Below are positions 1-7,226 of a stretch of DNA of 9,181 nucleotides, one piece after another (position 1 is the stretch's first letter; every line of letters starts with the position of its first letter). The position numbers and the translations under genes were made by a program. This DNA is from Chloroflexi bacterium UBA4733. Lineage in GTDB: Bacteria; Chloroflexota; UBA4733. Location of the stretch: assembly GCA_002404055.1 (NCBI GenBank), contig DHIZ01000034.1:18042-27222 (forward strand). Direction: 5' to 3'. A model generated the notes under the pieces. That model saw only the letters and a list, made by a program, of their open reading frames with translations. It had not been told where the DNA came from and did not search any database.

Positions 1-60
1 GCGCAAAACTTTGCGGCGCACTCGTTGCGCAGGCCTTCGTCGGCATGGTGCGACCGAGCT

Positions 61-867
61 TTACGCCCCCAGGAACTCCGTCACGATCCGGCAGAACTGC
101 GCGGCCCGTTGCCCGTGGATGACGTGACCGGCGCCAGGGAACTCTACCAGGCGTCCATCGCGAAGACTGTTCAACGCAGCGGCGGCGTCCGCCGGATGCA
201 AGCGGGCGTCCAGTGCCGGGTCCGCCGCCATGAGCAACGTGGGGGCCGTCACCTCCTCTAGCCAGCCGTTCACGTCAAACACCGTTTTCGGCGCGTTGAG
301 GATCTCTTGTAAGGCCGCGTCGGCGGTGCGCTCCCACATGGAGGCATGGATATTGCCGACCAACTCGCCCAGTTCCGGCTGGAAGTGCTGCACCGTTTGC
401 AACAGGGCAGCACGTGACTCGTGCTTGGTAACCAGGACGCCGCGCAGGTAGGGGCCGAGAGGTCCGGGTCCATTCAGGGGCGGGTCCTCCAGGATGAGCC
501 GCTGCACCGCCGATGGATTGAGCGCCGCCCCTCCCAGTGCTGCCAGCGCGCCGAGCGAATGGCCCAGGAGATGAAGCGTGCCGTACTCGCCGGCCAGGCG
601 TTCCAGCAGTTCAGCAACGTCGACGGCATAATCGGCTGCCCGGTAGCCGGCGATAGGGCGCCCGCTCCAGCCGTGACCGCGCAAGTCCGCTGCCAGGAGC
701 GAGAAAGCAGGGGTGAGCCGCCGTCCGATGGCCTGCCAAATGGTCCCATCCACCCCCAGGCCATGCAGTAGGAGCAGCGCCGGGCCGGGAGACGGCAGTT
801 CACGCAAGTGGATGGGCAGACGAGGCAGCACGATCGTGCGTTCCGTCCATGCTGTTCGCCCCGACAT
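61..867 (-). CDS. Alpha/beta-hydrolase fold protein, substrate unknown
   Basis: A soluble alpha/beta-hydrolase of 268 aa. Numbered from the ATG at 867, the oxyanion-hole motif HGLG is at about 35-38. The strand-4 motif DLRGHGWSG is at 61-69, and the nucleophile elbow GHSLG puts the catalytic serine at 104. The acid is Asp216 or Asp220 in LLMAADPALD, and the catalytic histidine is His248 in GAGHVIHG. The triad is therefore complete, and the length suits a minimal esterase, lactonase or haloperoxidase-like hydrolase with a short cap. There is no signal peptide, so it should be cytoplasmic. The frame extends to a TTG at 885, but that codon has no Shine-Dalgarno sequence and the extra six residues look unconserved, so ATG 867 is preferred. 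The gene is divergent from the glycerate kinase and has no partner in the window. The substrate cannot be read from the sequence. Confidence 0.9.
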   Translation of the reverse strand: MSGRTAWTERTIVLPRLPIHLRELPSPGPALLLLHGLGVDGTIWQAIGRRLTPAFSLLAADLRGHGWSGRPIAGYRAADYAVDVAELLERLAGEYGTLHLLGHSLGALAALGGAALNPSAVQRLILEDPPLNGPGPLGPYLRGVLVTKHESRAALLQTVQHFQPELGELVGNIHASMWERTADAALQEILNAPKTVFDVNGWLEEVTAPTLLMAADPALDARLHPADAAAALNSLRDGRLVEFPGAGHVIHGQRAAQFCRIVTEFLGA

Positions 868-933
868 GCTGCTATCCGTTCTCAATCAGGCGCATCCAGC
901 CGGTCCGGCGAACAAATTCGCGGGCTAGCCTTG

Positions 934-960
934 CGAAGCGGGTGCCCTCTGGGCGCTTCG
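934..960. repeat. Bulged inverted repeat in intergenic DNA
   Basis: CGAAGCG at 934-940 is complementary to CGCTTCG at 954-960. CCC at 945-947 can pair with GGG at 951-953 around a TCT loop. This gives a stem of about 10 bp with a four-base bulge. No T-run follows on either strand, so a factor-independent terminator is unlikely. It could be an operator or a cruciform or RNA structure. The function is unknown. Confidence 0.5.
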
Positions 961-1024
961 TGGACTCGTTCCCAGCCCGCGGAGGTGCCGGCAGCCGCAG
1001 GCTGACCATTCGCTCGTGGTAGCC

Positions 1025-1038
1025 GCGACTTCAGTCGC
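1025..1038. repeat. Short perfect palindrome GCGACT-TC-AGTCGC
   Basis: GCGACT at 1025-1030 and AGTCGC at 1033-1038 are perfect inverted copies separated by TC. The flanks (GTAGCC before, CGGGCC after) are also GC-rich. It lies about 100 bp upstream of the kinase start. It resembles the core of small dispersed palindromic repeats, but only one copy was noticed in this window, so repeat status is unproven. Confidence 0.45.
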
Positions 1039-1121
1039 CGGGCCCCTCATCACGTCGTACTTCGCGTTGCTCATCACTTACCATACGATACGCCCGATGC
1101 TCGACAGCGCGGGCCGCAGGC

Positions 1122-1129
1122 GAGAGGAG
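1122..1129 (+). promoter_or_regulatory. Shine-Dalgarno sequence of the glycerate kinase gene
   Basis: GAGAGGAG ends four bases before the ATG at 1134. It is the strongest ribosome-binding sequence on the plus strand in this region and supports that start codon. Confidence 0.6.
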
Positions 1130-1133
1130 CGCA

Positions 1134-2468
1134 ATGGGGACGGAATCAGCGGGCACACAGGAGCGGCGCGACGTGGCGCTGCGCTGTTACCGCGCGGCAG
1201 TGGCGGCGGCCGACCCGGCGGCGGCCGTGCGGGTACACCTGCAGCGCGAGGGCGAGATGCTGCTTGCTGGTGACACGCGATACGACCTCGCGCACTTCCG
1301 GCGCGTGCTGGTCGTCGGGGCCGGCAAGGCCGGCGTGCCTATGGCGACGGAACTGGAGCGGATTCTCGGCGACCGGCTTGACGCCGGTCTAGTGATCGTG
1401 AAAGAAGGGCACGGCGGACCGTTGCGGCACGTGCAGGTGCGCGAAGCCGCGCACCCGGTGCCGGACGCCGCCGGCGTGGCTGCCACAAGGGACCTACTGG
1501 CGCTCGTGGCCACGGCAGGCCCGGAGGACCTCCTGATCTGCCTGCTGTCCGGCGGCGGCTCGGCGCTGCTGGTGGCGCCGGCTGCGCCCCTGACGCTCGT
1601 GGATAAGCAGGCGCTGACCAGCGCGCTACTGCGTGCCGGCTGCACGATAAACGAGATCAACGCAGTTCGCAAACACTGCTCGGCCGTCAAGGGCGGGCAA
1701 CTTGCTCGTGCCGCGAACGGCGCGACGTTTATCACGCTCCTGCTTTCCGACGTGATTGGGGATGCTGTCGATGTCATTGCCTCCGGACCGACCGTGCCGG
1801 ATGCCTCAACGTTTGCCGAGGCGCTGGCCGTGATCGAGCGATACGGCTTATCGGAGCAGATACCGCCGCCGGTCCTGGAACGGCTGCGAGCCGGCCGGCG
1901 TGGGGAGATAGGCGAGACGCCCAAGGCTGGTGATCCCTGCTTCGCCCGCGCGCGTGCTCACGTGATCGCCGGGCTGGAACAGGCTTGCCTGGCTGCTCAA
2001 CGAGCGGCCGAGCAAGAGGGCTACGTCACCCTGCGCTACAGCACGACCATGCAAGGCGAGGCGCGCGACGTGGCAGCCCTGCTGCTGGCGGAGGCCCGCC
2101 GTGCCGCGCAGCGATATTCCCGACCGTTCTGCCTGCTGGCCGGCGGCGAGACAACCGTCACCGTGCGTGGTGACGGCACGGGCGGTCGCAATCAGGAGTT
2201 GGCGCTGGCGGCGGCTTTGCTGCTGGAAGGCCAGGCCGACATCAGCCTTGCCGCGCTGGCGACCGACGGTGGCGATGGCCCCACCGACGCCGCCGGCGCC
2301 ATCGTCGATGGCGACACCGTGCGCCGCGCCGCTGCCCAGGGGTTGCAGGCACGAGCGGCGCTGGAGCGCAACGATGCCTACCCGCTGCTCGACGCGGCTG
2401 GTGCGCTGATCCGCACCGGTCCGAGCGGCACGAACGTGAACGATCTCTTTCTGGTCCTGGTCTCTTGA
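1134..2468 (+). CDS. gck: Class II glycerate 2-kinase (DUF4147/MOFRL family)
   Basis: Phosphorylates D-glycerate with ATP to give 2-phosphoglycerate, linking glyoxylate, serine or sugar-acid breakdown to lower glycolysis in the cytoplasm. At 444 aa it is full length for the family. The N-terminal DUF4147 domain (about 13-250) carries the nucleotide-fold motif VVGAGKAG (60-67), SGGGSALL (139-146), INAVRKHCSAVKGG (175-188), SDVIGD (205-210) and SGPTVPD (217-223). The C-terminal MOFRL domain (about 333-438) carries GGETTVTV, GGRNQELAL (350-358), ATDGGDGPTDAAGA (376-389) and TGPSGTNVNDL (428-438). The ATG at 1134 has a good Shine-Dalgarno sequence. Homologues are often labelled hydroxypyruvate reductase (TtuD) in databases, but the studied members are kinases. 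The stop codon overlaps the start of the next gene by 4 bp, so the two are probably co-transcribed. No glycerate dehydrogenase or aldolase is nearby to show which pathway it serves. Confidence 0.93.
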   Translation: MGTESAGTQERRDVALRCYRAAVAAADPAAAVRVHLQREGEMLLAGDTRYDLAHFRRVLVVGAGKAGVPMATELERILGDRLDAGLVIVKEGHGGPLRHVQVREAAHPVPDAAGVAATRDLLALVATAGPEDLLICLLSGGGSALLVAPAAPLTLVDKQALTSALLRAGCTINEINAVRKHCSAVKGGQLARAANGATFITLLLSDVIGDAVDVIASGPTVPDASTFAEALAVIERYGLSEQIPPPVLERLRAGRRGEIGETPKAGDPCFARARAHVIAGLEQACLAAQRAAEQEGYVTLRYSTTMQGEARDVAALLLAEARRAAQRYSRPFCLLAGGETTVTVRGDGTGGRNQELALAAALLLEGQADISLAALATDGGDGPTDAAGAIVDGDTVRRAAAQGLQARAALERNDAYPLLDAAGALIRTGPSGTNVNDLFLVLVS

Positions 2469-3397
2469 CGCCGCCTACCTGCCCCGATCAGGCAACGTCG
2501 GTGGCACGCGTCCTGCCGCCAGATGATGACCTGCCGGGCGGCGTCCTGCGCTGTCCCCATTGCCACGCCGGGTTGCGCCGCCAGGAGCGCACGTACAGTT
2601 GTGCGAACGGTCACTCCTACGATATCGCCCGGCAAGGCTACGTTAACCTGTTGCCGTCCTCGCGCCGCCATTCCAAGGACCCCGGTGACAACCGGGAGAT
2701 GATCCTCTCCCGTCGGCGTTTCCTGGAGGGCGGCTTCTATTCGGCGCTGGCCAACGAGATCAACAGCACAGTCCTCACCGCGCTGTCCCACGCGCTACAG
2801 GGAGACCGCTCCCACATTCTCGATGCCGGCGCTGGCGAAGGCTATTACCTCGCATACCTCCACAGCGCCTTGACTGCGCGAACGCCTGCCTCTGCGCCGG
2901 ACTTGTACGGCGTCGATGTCTCCCGGCACGCCATGCAGTACGCCACGCATCGCAGCAAGGCTATGCACTGGCTGGTGGCGAGTATCGTTGGCCTTCCCCT
3001 GGTCAGCTCATCTCTGGACATAATCCTGAGTATCTTCGCACCGCTTGCTCCAATGGAGTTTCAGCGAGTGCTGCGACCTGGCGGTTTACTCATCGTCGTC
3101 GGTCCCGGTCCCAGGCACCTCTATTCGTTGCGGCAACTCCTCTACCCAGAAGTGTTACCGCACCAGGCGGACCAGATACTTGCCAACCTGGCGCCGCACT
3201 TCACGTTGCGAACCGAGACGGAGCTCACCTACGACATAGACCTACCGAGTGCTGCAATGATCGGCGACCTGCTCACGATGACGCCCTTCGGTTGGAACAT
3301 CGATGCAGCCAGGCGGTCCCACACGGAAGCAACGGCGCCCCTGCGCACAACGGTTGATGCGTGTATTCGCGTTTTTGAACCGGCGATCGGGCAGTGA
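2465..3397 (+). CDS. rlmA: 23S rRNA (guanine-N1)-methyltransferase, RlmA/TlrB-like
   Basis: Predicted SAM-dependent enzyme that methylates N1 of G745 or G748 in hairpin 35 of 23S rRNA, next to the exit tunnel. An N-terminal zinc ribbon has ligands Cys30, Cys33, Cys46 and His50, with the C-x2-C-x12-C-x3-H spacing of E. coli RlmA. It is followed by YVNLLP (59-64) and DPGDNREM (72-79). The Rossmann SAM site is LDAGAGEGYY (119-128), then GVDVS, and late motifs LRPGGLL, GPGPRHL and MTPFGW also match RlmA. The sequence does not say whether G745 (RlmA-I) or G748 (RlmA-II/TlrB, linked to tylosin resistance) is the target. The start is uncertain. TTG 2465 overlaps the kinase stop as TTGA but has no clear ribosome-binding site; GTG 2501 would give 298 aa and keep the zinc ribbon. 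The gene ends in tandem stops TGA-TAG, 12 bp from the convergent solute-binding protein gene. Confidence 0.9.
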   Translation: MTPPTCPDQATSVARVLPPDDDLPGGVLRCPHCHAGLRRQERTYSCANGHSYDIARQGYVNLLPSSRRHSKDPGDNREMILSRRRFLEGGFYSALANEINSTVLTALSHALQGDRSHILDAGAGEGYYLAYLHSALTARTPASAPDLYGVDVSRHAMQYATHRSKAMHWLVASIVGLPLVSSSLDIILSIFAPLAPMEFQRVLRPGGLLIVVGPGPRHLYSLRQLLYPEVLPHQADQILANLAPHFTLRTETELTYDIDLPSAAMIGDLLTMTPFGWNIDAARRSHTEATAPLRTTVDACIRVFEPAIGQ

Positions 3398-3409
3398 TAG
3401 CGGTGATGG

Positions 3410-4198
3410 TCAGATATCCTTCGTCAGCAGCGCCTGAAGCGTGCCGTCTGCCTGCAGCGCAGCCAGCGCCTGGTCCACGGCTCGAATCAACGAAAGGTTC
3501 TGGGGCGCCGCAGCCACAACATACGGGTCCTGGGTCAGCGCCGGGCCGACGAGCCGAACGCCGTCGCCTTGCCGGAGCAACCCGGCGGCGGTTGGCGCGT
3601 CGGTGACGAACGCCGCTATGGCGCCGGCGGTCAGATCGTTGATGGCGGCGGCAACGGCGCCGTAGTGTTTCACCAGAACCGGCGTCGTCTGTTGCCGCCG
3701 CAGCCACTCGTCGGCGTCGCTGCCCAGCTCGACGCCGACGGTCTGCTGGCGGAGGTCGGCGAAACTCGTGACCTGGCGATTGTTCCCCGCCACCAGGAGC
3801 ACCTGACCGGCGTTGTAATAGGGAACGCTGTAGGCGAGGCGGAGGCGTGGATCGGGTCGTTGCTCAGAGATGACGACATCGGCCTGATTGGCGATCAGCG
3901 CATCGGGCAGACCGTCTTCGCTGATGTTCAACAGGCTTGTCGTGACGTTTAATCGGACGGCAATAGCGCGGGCCAGGTCAACGTCGAAGCCATGCAGGCT
4001 GCCATCGGCCGTCGCGACGGCGAACGGCGGATAGCTGGCGTCCATGGCCACGCGGAGCACCCCGCTGGCGCCTACCTGGGCCATGCCGGTGTCCGGTGGC
4101 AGAGGGTGATGTGGTGGTGTTGGGCGAGCGACAGCGTGCCAGCCAAGGGCGACGAGCACGAAGATGAGCAACAGCCCGACGAGGTAGACCGCCTTCAC
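3410..4198 (-). CDS. Family-3 (amino-acid type) solute-binding protein, no lipobox
   Basis: A 262-aa periplasmic-binding-type protein of the polar amino-acid ABC family (SBP_bac_3). Residues 4-19 are a hydrophobic signal or anchor segment followed by AVARP. No cysteine lipobox is present, so it is either secreted or held by an uncleaved helix. The binding fold starts at LRVAMDASYPPF (48-59), then GFDVDLARAIA (70-80). Arg118 in RPDPR aligns with the arginine that usually binds the ligand alpha-carboxylate, and SVPYY (124-128) and Asp200 in VTDAP match other pocket positions. The domain ends at DGTLQALLTKDI. It starts with GTG, with AAAGG four bases upstream, and lies 7 bp after the cvpA-like gene on the same strand, so it is probably the last gene of the pheS-pheT-cvpA operon. 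No permease or ATPase is in view. An amino-acid or organic-acid ligand is likely; a sensing role is also possible. Confidence 0.88.
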   Translation of the reverse strand: MKAVYLVGLLLIFVLVALGWHAVARPTPPHHPLPPDTGMAQVGASGVLRVAMDASYPPFAVATADGSLHGFDVDLARAIAVRLNVTTSLLNISEDGLPDALIANQADVVISEQRPDPRLRLAYSVPYYNAGQVLLVAGNNRQVTSFADLRQQTVGVELGSDADEWLRRQQTTPVLVKHYGAVAAAINDLTAGAIAAFVTDAPTAAGLLRQGDGVRLVGPALTQDPYVVAAAPQNLSLIRAVDQALAALQADGTLQALLTKDI

Positions 4199-4205
4199 GA
4201 AGCCT

Positions 4206-4763
4206 TTACGGCACGTTAAAGGGTGGCAGTGTGCTGGGGCCTAGGAGCGGCTTCATGCCGCGCTGCTCCAGGTGGACCAGCCGCCAGACGCCCGGTGTCA
4301 CCGTCGACCGGTCGAGCGTGGCGCGCAGGGCGGCTGCCGCCGACGCCGACTGGCTCGAGGCATCGCTGCTGCCAAGGTAGGCGGCCATCAAGAGCACGGA
4401 GGCCAGTACGGCTCCAAAGCCAAGGCCGAACAGGGCGCCGAAGAAGTGGGCGGAGGGCAAGGCGCGGGCGGCGCGGGTTTCCGGGCGGGCAAACCCAAGG
4501 AGCCAGCCAACGATGCCGGCAGTGACACCAGTGGCGATGATCGTCAGGACGACGAACACGAGCGCCTCCAGGAGCGGGAACCCGGTGCTCGTGAGCACCC
4601 GTCCAACCTGCGTTGCCGCGCTGCTATCAAAGCGTGCGCCGATCACCAGACCGACCAGGATGGAGATGAGCAGGACGAGCGCGTACCAGTAGCCGGTGCT
4701 GAAGCCCCAGACCACCGTGATGAACACGAGGACCGGGACGGCGATGTCGATCCAGTTTGGCAT
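4206..4763 (-). CDS. CvpA-like integral membrane protein
   Basis: A 185-aa membrane protein of the CvpA (colicin V production) type. Four hydrophobic segments lie at about 5-21, 25-43, 62-89 and 106-130. The first two are joined by the short Gly-rich turn WGFSTGYW, typical of CvpA N-termini, and a hydrophilic tail of about 55 residues ends in a proline-rich stretch. The biochemical role of the family is not settled; members have been tied to colicin V secretion in E. coli and to envelope stress tolerance. The ATG at 4763 lies 6 bp after the pheT stop, with no good Shine-Dalgarno sequence, which suggests translational coupling. In Bacillus subtilis a cvpA homologue (yshB) lies downstream of pheST with rnhC and zapA in between, so the linkage has precedent. 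Assignment rests on topology, the N-terminal pattern and context, not on diagnostic catalytic residues. Confidence 0.75.
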   Translation of the reverse strand: MPNWIDIAVPVLVFITVVWGFSTGYWYALVLLISILVGLVIGARFDSSAATQVGRVLTSTGFPLLEALVFVVLTIIATGVTAGIVGWLLGFARPETRAARALPSAHFFGALFGLGFGAVLASVLLMAAYLGSSDASSQSASAAAALRATLDRSTVTPGVWRLVHLEQRGMKPLLGPSTLPPFNVP

Positions 4764-4769
4764 GTGTGC

Positions 4770-7226
4770 CTAACCGGCGCGGAGAGTGGCGCCCAGGGTG
4801 GCAGCGAGCGCCTCCTGAATGTGTCCCCGCGCCTGGTTAACCTCCTCCACCGTCAACGTGCGATCCTGCGCCTGAAAGGTCAAGGCGAAGGCCAGACTCT
4901 TCTTGACAGTGCCGACTTGCTCCCCGCTATAGACATCAAACAGCCGAATGGACCGGCACCACGGTCCGGCCGACTGCCGGATGACCGCCGCTACGTCCGC
5001 CGCCGGGGTCTCCATCGAGACCACCACGGCGACATCCTGCTCGACAACAGGATAGCGCGACAGCGACATGATCGTCACTGACTCAGTGTACGCAACCAGC
5101 GACTGCAGATCAAGTTCGGCGACATAGGCTCGCCCAGTCAGGCCATAGGCGGTAGCACAAATAGGGTGTACTTCGCCCACGACACCGATGGTTGTGGCGC
5201 CGAGCCGCAGCCAGGCCGTGCGACCGGGATGCAACGCCGGGTGTGTTCCCGCCTCCCACACAGCCGGTTGGATGGCCAATCGGTCCAGCAGGGCAGACAC
5301 AACACCCTTGAGGCTCCAGAAGTCGAAAGGTCGTGCCGGCTCCTGCCAGGAAGGGGGGTGCTCCAGCCCGGTCAACCCGATAGACAGTGTGCGCAATTCG
5401 TGCGGCAGCGTATCCGGTTCGGCCGGCTCGTAGACACGCCCGACTTCGAAGAGGGCGACCGTGGCGCTGTGGCGGGCGTTCAGGGCCAGGGTGCGCAGCA
5501 TACTATCGAGGAGCGTCAGGCGCAAACTGCCCCACTCCGGGGAGAGGGGGTTGCGCACCGTGATCGCCTGCTCCAGCAGTTCGGCCAGCCCGTTCGGTCG
5601 CAGGCTTGGCAAGAGCGCCTGGGACGCCGCGCCGGAGTCCGGCTGACCGGCGGCTAGCAGCCGCGCCATGCTTTCTTTGCTGGTGAGGGGATAGTTCACC
5701 GTTTCGGTCAGTCCAAGGTCCATCAAGAGTGTCCGCAGGCTCACTTCGAAGCTGAGCCAGGGGTTGACCTGTGTCTCCGGGGGCGGGGAACTGGGCAGCG
5801 TCGGCGTGATCTCGTCGTAGCCGCGAACGCGCGCCACGTCTTCGATCAGGTCAGGAACCACCGTCACGTCGCGGCGAAAGCTCGGCACATGCACCGTCCA
5901 GGCGTTCTCGCCGCTCGGTGTCAGGGCGTACCCAAGCGCAGTCAAGGTCTGTTCCACCGTGGCGGGATCGTAGCGGGCGCCGAGCAGGGCCTCCAGCGTC
6001 GAAAGCTCCAGATGGAGCGTCCGCACCTGCTCCGGCTGTGGGTAGATGTCGATGGCGCCGCGGCAGATCGTTCCGCCTGCCACTTGCCAGATTAGTTCGG
6101 CTGCGCGATCCAGCGCCGGACGGACGTAGGCTGGATCGATGCCGCGCTCAAAGCGCATCGACGCCTCTGAGCGCAGGCCGAGCGCCTGTGACGTGCGCCG
6201 GATGCTGGCGGGCGCGAACGACGCCGACTCGATCAGCACGTCGGTCGTGCCGGCGCTGACCTCACTGTCGCTGCCGCCCATCACGCCGGCGACGCCAATC
6301 GCCCGCTCCGCATCGCAGATCAGCAGCATCGCGGGCGTGAGTGGCCGTTCGGTGTTATCGAGGGTGCGGATGGTCTCGTCGACCAGCGCACGCCGCACGA
6401 TCACAGTCCCGCCGCGCACATGGCCGAAGTCAAAGGTGTGCAGCGGCTGACCGACTTCCAGCATCACGTAGTTGCTGACATCCACGACGTTGTTGATTGC
6501 CCGCACGCCCGCAGCTTCCAGCCGTCGCTGCAACCAGTCCGGTGATGGCCCGATCTTGACACCGCGCACCAGCCGGGCGGCATAGCGCGGGCAGAGGTCT
6601 GGGGCTTCCACGCGGATGCCGGCCAGGTCCTGGATCGGCGGGCCAGTCTCCACCGGGTGTGCTTCCGGCTGGCACAGCGGCTGATTGGTCAAGGCCGCCA
6701 CTTCACGCGCGATGCCGCGAATGGAGAGGCAGTCGGGGCGGTTCGGCGTGATATAGAGGTCGAGTACGGTGTCGCCCAGCGCCTCGCCCAGCGGCGTGCC
6801 CGGCGCCGGGCCTGTGTCAAGAATCAGAATGCCCGAATGGTCCTCCGAGATGCCCAACTCTTTCGGGGAACAGAGCATGCCCTCGGAGGCGACGCCGCGC
6901 ACGCGCCGACGCTCGATCAACATGTCACCGACGGTACTGCCCGGCAAGGCGACCGGCACCGTCTGGCCGGGCGCGATATTGGTAGCGCCGCAGACGATGT
7001 GCGCCGGCGTTTCGCCGCCGGTGTCCACCGTCGCCAGTTGCAGGCGGTCAGCGTTGGGGTGCTTCTCCAGGGCGATAATCTTGCCCACCACGAGGCCGGG
7101 CCAGGCGGCGCCCGTCTGCTCGATGTGCTCCAGTTCCGTGCCGGACATCGTCAGGCGGGCGCCGAGCTGCTTGGCGGGCAGCGTCAGCGGGACGAAATCG
7201 CTCAGCCAGCTTAGCGGCGCCTTCAC
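4770..7226 (-). CDS. pheT: Phenylalanyl-tRNA synthetase beta subunit
   Basis: Beta subunit of the cytoplasmic (alpha-beta)2 phenylalanyl-tRNA synthetase. It binds tRNA-Phe and hydrolyses mischarged Tyr-tRNA-Phe. The 818 residues give the full bacterial domain set. A short N-terminal part (MKAPLSWLSDFV) leads into the EMAP/OB tRNA-binding domain (about 45-152, with NADRLQLATVD and SEGMLCSPKELG). The B3/B4 editing domain is at about 212-380, with PLHTFD (His263) and LIESASF (Glu333) at positions expected for the editing pocket. B5 is at about 403-475, with RRDVTVVPDLIEDVARVRGYDEI spread over 451-473. A catalytic-like core follows from about 485, and the C-terminal ferredoxin-like anticodon-binding domain (FDX-ACB) is at 725-818, opening with YPVVEQDVAVVV. 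The start is GTG, overlapping the pheS stop as GTGA, with GGAGGG seven bases upstream. No truncation or frameshift is seen. Confidence 0.98.
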   Translation of the reverse strand: MKAPLSWLSDFVPLTLPAKQLGARLTMSGTELEHIEQTGAAWPGLVVGKIIALEKHPNADRLQLATVDTGGETPAHIVCGATNIAPGQTVPVALPGSTVGDMLIERRRVRGVASEGMLCSPKELGISEDHSGILILDTGPAPGTPLGEALGDTVLDLYITPNRPDCLSIRGIAREVAALTNQPLCQPEAHPVETGPPIQDLAGIRVEAPDLCPRYAARLVRGVKIGPSPDWLQRRLEAAGVRAINNVVDVSNYVMLEVGQPLHTFDFGHVRGGTVIVRRALVDETIRTLDNTERPLTPAMLLICDAERAIGVAGVMGGSDSEVSAGTTDVLIESASFAPASIRRTSQALGLRSEASMRFERGIDPAYVRPALDRAAELIWQVAGGTICRGAIDIYPQPEQVRTLHLELSTLEALLGARYDPATVEQTLTALGYALTPSGENAWTVHVPSFRRDVTVVPDLIEDVARVRGYDEITPTLPSSPPPETQVNPWLSFEVSLRTLLMDLGLTETVNYPLTSKESMARLLAAGQPDSGAASQALLPSLRPNGLAELLEQAITVRNPLSPEWGSLRLTLLDSMLRTLALNARHSATVALFEVGRVYEPAEPDTLPHELRTLSIGLTGLEHPPSWQEPARPFDFWSLKGVVSALLDRLAIQPAVWEAGTHPALHPGRTAWLRLGATTIGVVGEVHPICATAYGLTGRAYVAELDLQSLVAYTESVTIMSLSRYPVVEQDVAVVVSMETPAADVAAVIRQSAGPWCRSIRLFDVYSGEQVGTVKKSLAFALTFQAQDRTLTVEEVNQARGHIQEALAATLGATLRAG

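Larger units (their letters stand above)
868..1133. other. Divergent intergenic region with inverted repeats
   Basis: About 265 bp separate the starts of the hydrolase (minus) and the glycerate kinase (plus), so promoters for both should lie here. I find no convincing sigma-70 promoter. A TACGAT element at 1084-1089 is a possible -10 for the plus strand but has no good -35 at the right distance. The region holds three inverted repeats: a bulged hairpin at 934-960, a CAGCC/GGCTG hairpin at 992-1004, and a GCGACT/AGTCGC palindrome at 1025-1038. Short open frames here (for example one from 1016) run out of frame into the kinase gene and look non-coding. Confidence 0.6.

Noticed and set aside
1016..1273. 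85-aa plus-strand open frame starting in the intergenic palindrome
   Set aside because: It overlaps the kinase start in another frame and becomes Arg/Gly-rich there. It has no Shine-Dalgarno sequence and no family resemblance.
1187..1924. 245-aa minus-strand open frame
   Set aside because: It lies entirely antisense to the glycerate kinase gene, which has full family motifs. The translation is Ser/Arg/Ala/Pro-rich, as expected for a GC-rich shadow frame.
4272..5081. 269-aa plus-strand open frame
   Set aside because: Antisense to the cvpA-like gene and the 3' part of pheT. The product is Arg/Asp/Gly-rich with no recognisable domain, so it is a shadow of the real genes.
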